Shown: piece after piece, positions 34,926-41,243 of the stretch
Position numbering within the stretch: position 1 is the first letter of the stretch
Layout: each line of letters starts with the position of its first letter
DNA from: Asanoa siamensis
GTDB taxonomy: Bacteria > Actinomycetota > Actinomycetes > Mycobacteriales > Micromonosporaceae
Assembly (NCBI RefSeq): GCF_016862555.1
Contig: NZ_BONE01000061.1
Span: 1 to 44,817, forward strand
DNA length: 44,817 nucleotides
Direction: 5' to 3'
The notes under the pieces: generated by a model
The model's input: the letters and a program-made list of their open reading frames with translations, nothing else
Told to the model about the DNA's origin: nothing
Database searches by the model: none
Translations under genes and position numbers: made by a program

Positions 34926-34951
34926 TTTCCCTGCGACAAGGCCCACCAAAC
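34926..34951 (-). promoter_or_regulatory. SigB/SigF-type promoter of GlsB-like gene
   Basis: On the minus strand GTTT (34951-34948) is followed after 16 nt by GGGAAA (34931-34926). It matches the anti-sigma gene's promoter (GTTT-N16-GGGAAG) in both motif and spacing. Prediction by pattern only. Confidence 0.65.
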
Positions 34952-34996
34952 GACGCGGCACACTGGTGTGACCTGCCGGCACGAGAAAGCTGATCG

Positions 34997-35947
34997 ATGA
35001 CTTCACGCGCTGTCACCGAACCCACCCTCGACGATCTGGAACGGGCCTGGGCCGTCGTGTCCGGCACCCTGCCGCCGACTCCCCTGCTGGACGCGGGCGG
35101 CGCCGGGCCGCGGCTCAAGGTCGAGAGCTTCCAGCCCACCGGGTCCTTCAAGGTGCGTGGCGCGCTCGTCGCGCTCTCCTGGCTGGCTCCCGACGTCGCG
35201 GTCGTCACCGCCTCCGCCGGCAACCACGGCCTCGGTGTCGCCTGGGCCGCGCGGCGGCTCGGGCGCACGGCGACGATCGTCACCGCCACGACCGCGTCCG
35301 CGGCCAAGGTCGACGCCCTACGGGCGCTCGGTGCGGAGCTGGTCCAGGTCGGCGGGAGCTACGACGAGGCCGAGGCGCACGCGCTGCACCTGGCGTCGCG
35401 GGGCGCCCACTACGTGTCCGCCTACAACGACGGGGCGGTCATCGCCGGCCAGGCGAGCATCGGGTTCGAGCTGGCGACCCAGGCGCCCGGCCCCATGACC
35501 GTCGTGTGTGGAGTGGGCGGCGGCGGGCTGGCGTCCGGGCTCGGGCTGTGGGCGTCCCGGCAGCCCGGTGTACGCGTCGTTGGCGTCGAAGCCGCCGCGT
35601 CACGGGCCGTGTCGACGGCCGTGCGCACCGGTCAGCACGTGACCGTCCAGGTCGGACCGACGCTTGCCGACGGGATGGCCGGCAACATCGAGCCCGGCTC
35701 CGTGACCGTCGGCCTCGTCGCCCACCACGTCGACGAGCTGGTCGCCGTGACCGAGGACCAGATCCGCGACGCCCTGCGTCACCTGGCGTTCGACCGCGGC
35801 ATCGTCGCGGAGGGATCCGGCGCGGCCGCGGTGGCCGCGGTGCTCGCCGGCCTCGTGCCGTCGAACGATCCCGTCGTCGCCGTCGTCTCCGGACGCAACA
35901 TCACGCCGCGGGCACTCACCGACGCCCTGAGCCCTGCTCGGCCGTGA
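34997..35947 (+). CDS. PLP-dependent threonine/serine dehydratase
   Basis: The 316-residue fold type II PLP enzyme has the lysine motif SFKVRGA (Lys52), the substrate loop TASAGNHGLG (~residues 72-81) and the phosphate-binding GVGGGGLASG (~170-179). The acidic end SEGSG-like motif appears as VAEGSGAAAVAAVL. It deaminates L-threonine or L-serine (or racemises them) to a 2-oxo acid and ammonia. There is no ACT regulatory domain, so it is the biodegradative or single-domain type and not a feedback-inhibited IlvA. It is monocistronic, divergent from the GlsB gene, and its 3' end overlaps the DUF6506 gene by 32 nt. Confidence 0.92.
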   Translation: MTSRAVTEPTLDDLERAWAVVSGTLPPTPLLDAGGAGPRLKVESFQPTGSFKVRGALVALSWLAPDVAVVTASAGNHGLGVAWAARRLGRTATIVTATTASAAKVDALRALGAELVQVGGSYDEAEAHALHLASRGAHYVSAYNDGAVIAGQASIGFELATQAPGPMTVVCGVGGGGLASGLGLWASRQPGVRVVGVEAAASRAVSTAVRTGQHVTVQVGPTLADGMAGNIEPGSVTVGLVAHHVDELVAVTEDQIRDALRHLAFDRGIVAEGSGAAAVAAVLAGLVPSNDPVVAVVSGRNITPRALTDALSPARP

Positions 35948-36245
35948 ACGCCGCGCTGTAGGCCGCGGCCCCCGGCACGTTCTCGACGGAGAAGGTGACA
36001 TGACCGACGGGGACCCGGTCGCCGACCGCACGCACGACCTCCGCCACCGCGGCCGTCGAGAACCCGCCGCACAGCTCGATGAGCCCGACGCCGTCGTCGA
36101 CCAACGCGCGCGCCACCTCGACCGCCGTGCCCGCGTCCGGCACGGCGACGAGCACCGTCCGCTGGCCGCCGCCTTCGACCACGTGCCGATCGACCGACGG
36201 GTCGCTGCCCGGATGCTCGTACACGTAAGCCCAGCTCTGGCTCAT
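35916..36245 (-). CDS. DUF6506-like small protein
   Basis: The 109-residue cytosolic product starts at ATG 36245. It shows SWAYVYEHPGSDP, then VGLIELCGGFSTAAVAEVVR and VPVGHVTFSVENVPG. I associate this pattern with the uncharacterised DUF6506 family, but from memory only. It begins 34 nt after the stop of the sigma factor gene on the same strand, so it could be transcribed with it. Its 3' end overlaps the convergent dehydratase gene by 32 nt, so antisense interference between them is possible. No enzymatic motif is recognised. Confidence 0.75.
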   Translation of the reverse strand: MSQSWAYVYEHPGSDPSVDRHVVEGGGQRTVLVAVPDAGTAVEVARALVDDGVGLIELCGGFSTAAVAEVVRAVGDRVPVGHVTFSVENVPGAAAYSAAFTAEQGSGRR

Positions 36246-36279
36246 TCACCCTCCGTCACGCGTCGTCAGGGTCGCGGCA

Positions 36280-37074
36280 CTACGCAGACTCCAGGTCGCC
36301 GCGGAGTTGGGCGAGGGCCCGGGTGATCAGGCGGGACACGTGCATCTGGGAGATGCCCACCTGCTCGGCGATCTGGGTCTGGGTCAGGTTGCCGTAGAAC
36401 CGTAGCGTGAGAATCTTCCGCGACCGCTCGTCGAGCTTGGCCAGGGCCGGGCCGAGGGAGACCCGCAGGTCCGCGAGCTCGAACTCCTGGTCGGGCGCGC
36501 CCAGCATGTCGCCCAGCTCGCCGGCACCCTCCGCGCCGACGGGCGTCGACAGCGACGTCGTCTGGTAGGCGAGCGCACCTTCGAGGCCGTCGAGCACGTC
36601 GTCCTCGCTGACGCCGAGGTGGAGGGCGATGTCGGCGACCGTCGGCGACCGGCCCAGCGTGTGGGTCAGCGTGCTGTTCGCGTTCGAGATCGCCAGGCGC
36701 AGCTCCTGGAGCCGGCGGGGCACGCGCACGGCCCACGTACGGTCGCGGAAGTGGCGCTTGATCTCGCCCAGGATCGTCGGGATCGCGTAGCCGGTGAACT
36801 CGATGCCGCGTTCCGGCTCGAACCGGTCGATCGCCTTGATGAGCCCGACGGCCGCGGTCTGGACCAGGTCGTCGGCCGGCTCGCCGTGGTTGTGGTAGCG
36901 CCGGGCGAGGTGGCGGGCCAGCGGCAGCCACGCCTCGATGGCGCGTTCCCGCGCGGCGGCCCGGCCGGGGTGGTCGGCGGGCAGCTCCAGGAAGAGCCGC
37001 AAACGCTCGTCAGCGGTCTCCCGCACGGCGAGGTCGCTCGTACGCGAATCGGCGGTTGCCAGGTTTGTGGTCAT
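36280..37074 (-). CDS. SigB/SigF/SigG-type RNA polymerase sigma factor
   Basis: The 264-residue sigma factor starts at ATG 37074. Region 2 is LARRYHNHGEPADDLVQTAA with IKAIDRFEPERGIEFTGYAI (~residues 60-105). Region 3 follows (IPTILGEIKRHFRDRTWAVR, then a segment with VADIALHLGVSEDDV). Region 4 holds the HTH LTQTQIAEQVGISQMHVSRL near the C-terminus. It is the alternative stress/differentiation sigma class, usually held by an RsbW-type anti-sigma. A divergent RsbW-like ATPase gene lies 207 bp away. Its own promoter looks like its class target (GGTTC-N16-GGGATA), implying autoregulation. Three further matching promoters lie in this window. DUF6506 follows in the same direction. Confidence 0.95.
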   Translation of the reverse strand: MTTNLATADSRTSDLAVRETADERLRLFLELPADHPGRAAARERAIEAWLPLARHLARRYHNHGEPADDLVQTAAVGLIKAIDRFEPERGIEFTGYAIPTILGEIKRHFRDRTWAVRVPRRLQELRLAISNANSTLTHTLGRSPTVADIALHLGVSEDDVLDGLEGALAYQTTSLSTPVGAEGAGELGDMLGAPDQEFELADLRVSLGPALAKLDERSRKILTLRFYGNLTQTQIAEQVGISQMHVSRLITRALAQLRGDLESA

Positions 37075-37179
37075 GTATCCCCTCGACCTGCACTCTCCAG
37101 GCCCGCTTGGCTGATCGGCCGTTCGGCTGTACGAACCGTAGCCGGTCGGCCGATTAATTGCTAGACCGAAAGTATGAGG

Positions 37180-37205
37180 TATCCCAGGTAAATCGCCAAA
37201 CGAAC
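37180..37205 (-). promoter_or_regulatory. SigB/SigF-type autoregulatory promoter of sigma gene
   Basis: On the minus strand GTTC (37205-37202) precedes GGGATA (37185-37180) with a 16-nt spacer. A GTTT overlaps the spacer at 37201-37198. The gene start is ~105 nt downstream, leaving a ~100-nt leader. Confidence 0.5.
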
Positions 37206-37218
37206 CCCCGGTGAAGCC

Positions 37219-37245
37219 GTTTGGATCGTCGGCGACCTGGGAAGT
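37219..37245 (+). promoter_or_regulatory. SigB/SigF-type promoter of anti-sigma-like gene
   Basis: GTTT (37219-37222) is followed after 16 nt by GGGAAGT (37239-37245). It mirrors the sigma gene's own promoter across the divergent region. Both share CGTTTGG and ACCTGGGA. Confidence 0.6.
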
Positions 37246-37281
37246 AAGCGCTGTCGCCGGGGCTGGCGCAGCGGAGGTGGC

Positions 37282-37719
37282 GTGACCGTCAAGTACACCG
37301 ATCCCACGGAGGACGGCTATACGTTGGTCCTGGAAGCTGCCTTCGACCGTGCCTCGGTCGCGCCGGTACGCCGCCAGGTCCAGGCCACCGCGCACCGCTG
37401 CGAGATGAGCGCCGAGGCGCTCGACGACTTCCTCGTCGCGGTCAACGAGGCCATGACCAACGCGGTACGCCACGGCGGCGGCACCGGACGGCTCCTCCTC
37501 TGGCGCGACGGCGCGCTGATGTGCCAGGTCATCGACCACGGCCCCGGCTTCGACCCCACCTCCTACCTGCGACCAGAGCAGCGCCCACGACCGTCGCCGT
37601 CGGGCGGCATGGGCCTGTGGCTCGCCCAGCAGGCGAGCGACGAGATGCGCATCGAGAGCGGCGCCTCCGGGACGACCATCACCATCAGCGGTCACCTCGG
37701 CCGCGGCGGCGAACCATGA
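37282..37719 (+). CDS. RsbW/SpoIIAB-like ATP-binding regulator (anti-sigma factor candidate)
   Basis: The 145-residue product starts at GTG 37282 behind GGAGG. It is a GHKL/HATPase_c_2 domain: N box AVNEAMTNAVRHGGG (~residues 53-67), G1 box DHGPGFD (~86-92) and G2 box GGMGLWLAQQASDEM (~111-125). Such proteins bind a sigma factor and phosphorylate a STAS antagonist. The divergent SigB-type sigma gene is the obvious partner, and a matching promoter precedes this gene. No STAS anti-anti-sigma gene is seen in the window. It could alternatively be a stand-alone regulator of another sigma factor. Confidence 0.88.
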   Translation: MTVKYTDPTEDGYTLVLEAAFDRASVAPVRRQVQATAHRCEMSAEALDDFLVAVNEAMTNAVRHGGGTGRLLLWRDGALMCQVIDHGPGFDPTSYLRPEQRPRPSPSGGMGLWLAQQASDEMRIESGASGTTITISGHLGRGGEP

Positions 37720-37815
37720 CGACGAGTCGGGTAGGCGGCAGGACACGCCGCCGTGCCGCCCGGCGGCCCTAGAGTCCTTCTCATCGGACGGCAGGTCGCG
37801 GACGAAGGACGACGC

Positions 37816-38685
37816 GTGCAGACACCACTCCCCTTGCGGGTCGACCCGGACTACACCGCCCGCCGCGGCTTCGACCCGACGTTCCTCGGCCCACGCCTGG
37901 CGCTGCCCACTCCCGACCGCCGGCTGCAGGTCGCGGTCGGCCCGCAGGCGCCCGACGGCCGGCTGCACTACCACCACTTCACGGTCGTCATGCACGCCGA
38001 GCGCCGGCTGGCGATCTACGCCGCCGCCAACCTCGACGGCCGGCGGCGCTTCGCGCACGTCCCGGGCTCCGACCGGTGGGTCGTCGACCCCCGCCTGCCC
38101 GCGGCGCAGACCGGCAACGAGTTGTACGCGGGGAACGACCTGGACCGCGGCCACCTCACCCGGCGCGCCGACATGCTCTGGGGCGACTCGCCCGCGGAGG
38201 CGGCGGACGCGGTGGCCGACACCTACCATTACACGAACTGCGCGCCGCAGCACCGCGACTTCAACCAGAACGACACGACCTGGCAGGGCCTCGAGGACTA
38301 CCTCCTCGACACCGTCGCTGACCACCGGCTGCGCGCCAACGTCTACACGGGCCCGGTCTTCGACGCCGGCGACCCGCTCTACCGGGGCGTCCAGATCCCC
38401 CGCGCGTACTGGAAGATCGTCACCGCCGCGCCGGCGGACGGCGCGGTCCACGCCACGGCGTACCTCCTGGAGCAGACGGACCTCCTGGACGACCTGGAGC
38501 GCTCGGCATCGGCGGCCCCGTTCGGCCCGTACCGGACCTACCAGACGCAGGTGCGGCACATCGAGAGCCGCACCGGCATCGACTTCGGCCCGCTGCGCGA
38601 CCACGACCCCACCAGCCCGCCGCACGGCGAGGCGGAGGACCCGAAGCCGGTCGAGCTCTTGACGCTGCGCGACATCCAGCTCTGA
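37816..38685 (+). CDS. DNA/RNA non-specific endonuclease (NUC1 family)
   Basis: I choose GTG 37816 (VQTPLPLRVDPDYTARRGFD) because GAAGGA lies upstream; GTG 37753 would add 21 residues without a site. The 289-residue product has the NUC1/Endonuclease_NS signature DLDRGHLTRRADM (Asp-Arg-Gly-His, residues 110-113, His113 catalytic) and the metal-binding Asn region TNCAPQHRDFNQND. It should cut DNA and RNA using Mg or Mn. There is no signal peptide, which is unusual, since most of these enzymes are secreted; an intracellular or lysis-released role is possible. No inhibitor gene is recognisable next to it. Length is normal for the family. Confidence 0.92.
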   Translation: MQTPLPLRVDPDYTARRGFDPTFLGPRLALPTPDRRLQVAVGPQAPDGRLHYHHFTVVMHAERRLAIYAAANLDGRRRFAHVPGSDRWVVDPRLPAAQTGNELYAGNDLDRGHLTRRADMLWGDSPAEAADAVADTYHYTNCAPQHRDFNQNDTTWQGLEDYLLDTVADHRLRANVYTGPVFDAGDPLYRGVQIPRAYWKIVTAAPADGAVHATAYLLEQTDLLDDLERSASAAPFGPYRTYQTQVRHIESRTGIDFGPLRDHDPTSPPHGEAEDPKPVELLTLRDIQL

Positions 38686-38704
38686 CGAACCCGGCCGGAT
38701 CCGA

Positions 38705-38734
38705 GGCAACCTTCCGGCCCGCCGGACCGTGGTA
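38705..38734 (+). promoter_or_regulatory. ECF-type promoter ahead of the sigma remnant
   Basis: GGCAACC (38705-38711) is followed after 16 nt by CGTGGTA (38728-38734), the form seen for ECF sigma autoregulation. The predicted transcript start falls at about the GTG 38740, so the message would be leaderless. The promoter looks intact although the sigma gene is not. Confidence 0.5.
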
Positions 38735-38739
38735 GGGGC

Positions 38740-38882
38740 GTGACGGACCACACCGAGCCACTATCCACGGCGGACGCGTCGTACGTGGCCTTCGTCGAAG
38801 CGGCCTGGCAACGCCACCTTCGCCTGGCGCTGCTGTCCCTGCCACCCAGGCAGCGGGCGGTGGTGGTGCTGCGCCACTGTTG
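38740..38882 (+). pseudogene. ECF (SigE-family) sigma factor, internally deleted remnant
   Basis: The frame starts at GTG 38740: TADASYVAFVEAAWQRHLRL matches the N-terminus (region 2.1) of SigE-family ECF factors. It jumps at once to ALLSLPPRQRAVVVLRHCW, the beginning of region 4. Regions 2.2-2.4 and the linker (~90 residues) are missing, and the HTH after LRHCW is missing too. The sequence then passes into the N-terminus of the downstream gene in another frame. The protein cannot bind a promoter or core polymerase normally. Two deletions appear to have collapsed a sigma/partner gene pair. Confidence 0.75.
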
Positions 38883-39659
38883 GAGCGGGGGCGGCGCGCC
38901 CGGCACCGCCGCCGGGCCGTCGTGGCGGGCTCGACGCTCGCCGTGCTGGCGCTGGCCACCGCCGGCGTCGCGACCGTCGCGCGGCCGGGACCGGCGAGCC
39001 ACGGCACCGTCGCCAGCTCACCGCAGCTCAAGCTCGCTTCGGCCTTCGCGACGAGCACGGACATCAGCTACCGGGTACGGCTGACGACCGGTGCCGCGGG
39101 CGGCGGCGGCGACCTCACCTACGAGGGCGCGTTCGACCCGACGACCGACACCGGATACGTGGAGGTCACGCTGGACGACTCGGTGCAGACGGAGTTGCTG
39201 GTCGACGGCACGAGGTACACGGGCGGCGAACGGTTGCCCGGACCGCTGCCGTCCGACAAGCAGGGCCCGGGCGAGACGTACGGCCGGTACGGCCAGTACC
39301 CCGGCACACATGACCGGTTGTCGCTCTACGCCGAGCCGGGCAGCGTCCTGGGCGCCGCCACCCCCGATCCCGCCGCACTCTACGCGTTCTTGCAGACGGC
39401 GAACGCGACGGTCACCGAGAACAGCGACGGCACGCTGCACTTCACGCTCGAAACCCGGCACGCCGACGGCTCGAACTCCACGAGCGGCGACGTCACGCTC
39501 GACGCCGACGGCCGGATCGGCAAGGTGACCATCACCGACACCTGGCGAACGACGCTGAAGGGCAACGCCTCCGGCACGTCGGTCTCCACGCTGGTGCTGT
39601 TCGACTACGGCGTCGAGGCGACGGTCGAACGTCCGACCGACGTGGTGCCGGCGACATAG
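38880..39659 (+). CDS. membrane-anchored hypothetical protein, LppX/LolA-like fold candidate, possibly N-terminally truncated
   Basis: The frame begins at TTG 38880 (LERGRRARHRRRAVVAGSTL) and gives 259 residues. One membrane helix (AVVAGSTLAVLALATAGVAT) follows a basic stretch. The exported part is a beta-rich domain with repeated strand motifs (VRLTTGAAGGGGDLTYEGAF, YVEVTLDDSVQTELLVDGTR ... FTLETRHADGSNSTSGDVTL, RIGKVTITDTW) reminiscent of LppX/LolA-type lipid-carrier folds. That match is by feel only. In intact loci such a protein carries an N-terminal cytoplasmic segment and follows the ECF gene, which is deleted here, so the true N-terminus is probably lost and the start is doubtful. Confidence 0.6.
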   Translation: MERGRRARHRRRAVVAGSTLAVLALATAGVATVARPGPASHGTVASSPQLKLASAFATSTDISYRVRLTTGAAGGGGDLTYEGAFDPTTDTGYVEVTLDDSVQTELLVDGTRYTGGERLPGPLPSDKQGPGETYGRYGQYPGTHDRLSLYAEPGSVLGAATPDPAALYAFLQTANATVTENSDGTLHFTLETRHADGSNSTSGDVTLDADGRIGKVTITDTWRTTLKGNASGTSVSTLVLFDYGVEATVERPTDVVPAT

Positions 39660-39662
39660 CGT

Positions 39663-39715
39663 TTGACTTGCCTGCCAGGAAAGTGGAAACTTGACTTTCC
39701 TGGCAGGCAAGTCAA
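39663..39715. promoter_or_regulatory. double operator forming a perfect 22-bp inverted repeat
   Basis: Arms 39663-39684 and 39694-39715 are exact reverse complements with a 9-bp spacer. Each arm also contains its own 19-bp near-palindrome of form ACTTKCCTGSCAGGMAAGT (39666-39684 and 39694-39712, centres 28 bp apart). TTGACT occurs at 39663 and 39691 as possible -35 boxes. The repeat ends 18 nt before the membrane protein ATG. It is the probable binding site of the winged-helix regulator encoded second in this operon. Confidence 0.8.
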
Positions 39716-39733
39716 CGTTGCGGAGGAACGACG

Positions 39734-40186
39734 ATGGATCAGGTCGACGAGGCTCGGGCCGGGCTCGCCGAGATCGCCAAGCGGCGCAACCAGGTCGTCG
39801 ACGGGGCGTCCCGCGGTCGGCACCGCGGCTGGGACGCCGCCGGGGCCGTCGCGATGATCGCGGGGTTCGCGGCGCTGGACCTTCCCCTGCCCCCGGCCGC
39901 ACAGCTGACGCTGCTCGGCGTCGCCACCGTCGTCGCGCTCGCCTGCTTCACCCGTGCGGGGCGGCGCGGCAAGGTCCAGCTGCACCGGTCCCAGTTGACC
40001 GGCAGGTTCTGGGCGGTCCTCGGTGGCCTCGCCCTCGCGACGGGCGCCGTCGCCTACGGCGGGCTGTGGCTGGCCGACCGGACCGATCTCCCGCTGCGTT
40101 ACACGCTCGTCGGTGTGCTGCTCACCGCCCTCGTCGCGGCCGGCGACCCGCTCTATCGGACGCTGCAGCACCGGACGTCGGCGTGA
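39734..40186 (+). CDS. four-helix membrane protein, operon partner of winged-helix regulator
   Basis: The 150-residue product starts at ATG 39734 behind GGAGG. It has a charged cytoplasmic start (MDQVDEARAGLAEIAKRRNQ) and four hydrophobic segments (AAGAVAMIAGFAALDLPLPP, LTLLGVATVVALACF, RFWAVLGGLALATGAVAYGG, LRYTLVGVLLTALVAAG). It is a recurrent partner of small winged-helix regulators in actinobacteria. Its stop overlaps the regulator's GTG by 4 nt (GTGA). The function is unknown; the coupling suggests that the membrane protein is the regulated output or a signal-modulating partner. Confidence 0.8.
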   Translation: MDQVDEARAGLAEIAKRRNQVVDGASRGRHRGWDAAGAVAMIAGFAALDLPLPPAAQLTLLGVATVVALACFTRAGRRGKVQLHRSQLTGRFWAVLGGLALATGAVAYGGLWLADRTDLPLRYTLVGVLLTALVAAGDPLYRTLQHRTSA

Positions 40187-40497
40187 CCACGCCGGAAGGC
40201 TTCGACGAGCTGATCCACCCACCGACCCGGCTCGCCCTGATGGCCCTCCTCGCGGCGACCGACTGGGTCGAGTTCAGCTTTCTCAAGGAGAGCCTGGAGC
40301 TCACCGACTCCGCGCTCTCGAAACAGGTCTCGACGCTGACGGAGGCCGGGTACGCCGAGATCCGCAAGGAAGGCGCCGGTCGCCGGCGCCGCACCCTGGT
40401 CACGCTGACCCCGCGCGGTCGCACCGCCTTCGACCGCCACGTCGAGGCGTTGCGCCGACTCGTCGATCTGCCGCGGCACGCGAGCCGGGCGCCATAG
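40183..40497 (+). CDS. winged-helix transcriptional regulator (HTH_27/MarR-like)
   Basis: The 104-residue product starts at GTG 40183, inside the previous stop. It is one DNA-binding domain: FDELIHPPTRLALMALLAAT, recognition region LELTDSALSKQVSTLTEAGY, and wing IRKEGAGRRRRTLVTLTPRG. It has no effector domain, as usual for the ~100-residue HTH_27 class. It is the most probable binder of the paired 19-bp dyads at 39663-39715 and would repress its own operon. The ligand or signal is unknown. Confidence 0.88.
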   Translation: MTTPEGFDELIHPPTRLALMALLAATDWVEFSFLKESLELTDSALSKQVSTLTEAGYAEIRKEGAGRRRRTLVTLTPRGRTAFDRHVEALRRLVDLPRHASRAP

Positions 40498-40501
40498 GCG
40501 G

Positions 40502-40813
40502 TCAGTCCTGCTGGCGGGCCCGGTGCGCCCTGTTCTCGCGCAACGCCTCTTCGAGCTGGTCCTCGAGGATGATGATGCGGCAGGCGGCGGCGATGTCCGT
40601 GCCCTGATCGCACATCTCCCGGGCCCGCCTGGCCAGCCGCACCTGGTAGCGGGAGTAGCGGCGATGCCCGCCGCCCGAGCGCAACGGGTCTATCAGCTTC
40701 GCCTCGCCGAGCCGGCGCAGGAAGTCCGGCGTACAGCCGATGATCTCCGCGGCGCGGCCCATGGTGTAGGCGGGATAGTCCTCGTCGTCCAGCATGTCGC
40801 CGGGTTTGTCCAT
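40502..40813 (-). CDS. MerR-family regulator
   Basis: The 103-residue product starts at ATG 40813 with GGAGGGG a few bases upstream. An ATG at 40975 would add 54 residues translated across a strong hairpin and is less likely. The helix-turn-helix is YTMGRAAEIIGCTPDFLRRL, with the wing LIDPLRSGGGHRRYSRYQV, then a coiled stretch (ILEDQLEEALRENRAHRA) for dimerisation. There is no metal-binding Cys pattern at the end. It belongs to a short MerR class common in actinomycetes. A ~360-nt structured leader precedes it, so expression may be controlled after transcription starts. Convergent with the winged-helix gene (4 nt apart). Confidence 0.88.
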   Translation of the reverse strand: MDKPGDMLDDEDYPAYTMGRAAEIIGCTPDFLRRLGEAKLIDPLRSGGGHRRYSRYQVRLARRAREMCDQGTDIAAACRIIILEDQLEEALRENRAHRARQQD

Positions 40814-40830
40814 GCACCCCTCCATGACGA

Positions 40831-40859
40831 GGGCCCCGGTGCCGCAAGCACCGGGGCCC
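40831..40859 (-). terminator. strong leader hairpin (attenuator candidate) before MerR gene
   Basis: Perfect 11-bp stem GGGCCCCGGTG (40831-40841) / CACCGGGGCCC (40849-40859) with a 7-nt loop, located 18 nt upstream of the MerR ATG on the transcript. No U run follows. It could act as an attenuator or as translation control. Confidence 0.55.
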
Positions 40860-41183
40860 AAGGGTTGTGGGACTGACACACCATCTACCGGCAGAGCTGC
40901 CGGCTTGTCGTAGCCGCACCAGGCCCGTCCGGGCCCTTCGGGTGCGAGGATCGCGTAAGCGTGACCGGTGACCACCTCTCGTTCGATGGAAACAGCGGTG
41001 TCCGCGCGCCCGGGCCCGTCAGTGCGGCCGGCGGCGGGCGATCCAACGGTGTAAGACCCTCCCTTTCCTCTGTCTTCCTACATCTCCTCTGGCGAGCGGG
41101 CCGCGCGTCTTCCTCGGCCTGCCCCTTCGCCGCGTGCGGGCGGAAACGTCAGCGTCTTTGTTGGTCCACTCTCGACACGAGTT

Positions 41184-41212
41184 ACATTAGTGGCCGACAC
41201 CGAGCATGTCTA
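41184..41212 (-). promoter_or_regulatory. promoter candidate for MerR leader
   Basis: On the minus strand TAGACA (41212-41207), 17 nt, TAATGT (41189-41184). The -35 overlaps a TGTCTAGG half-site like that of the RsrR-type operators at 41723-41804. The predicted leader is ~360 nt. Confidence 0.4.
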
Positions 41213-41243
41213 GGTTTTCGAGCATAGATTTGGCGTGTCGTGC

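Larger units (their letters stand above)
40814..41243 (-). other. long non-coding leader region of the MerR-type gene
   Basis: This 430-bp stretch contains no convincing gene. On the minus strand it holds a promoter candidate (41212-41184), a small stem CCGGCA/TGCCGG (40888-40903), a stem near 40922-40935 and the strong hairpin 40831-40859. A short open frame starting with GTG at 40975 (preceded by GAGAGG) runs into the MerR gene and could be a leader peptide. The arrangement is compatible with attenuation, which is inference. Confidence 0.45.

Noticed and set aside
37816..38685. Endonuclease as a phage-defence or toxin module
   Set aside because: No restriction, methylase, inhibitor or mobile genes flank it; it is a common stand-alone NUC1 enzyme.
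36280..38751. Long minus frame joining the sigma factor to sequence antisense to the endonuclease
   Set aside because: Only the part from ATG 37074 shows sigma regions; upstream the sequence is antisense to two well-supported genes.
40961..41227. 88-codon plus-strand frame in the MerR leader
   Set aside because: No ribosome binding site or recognisable protein character; the region is better read as a minus-strand leader.
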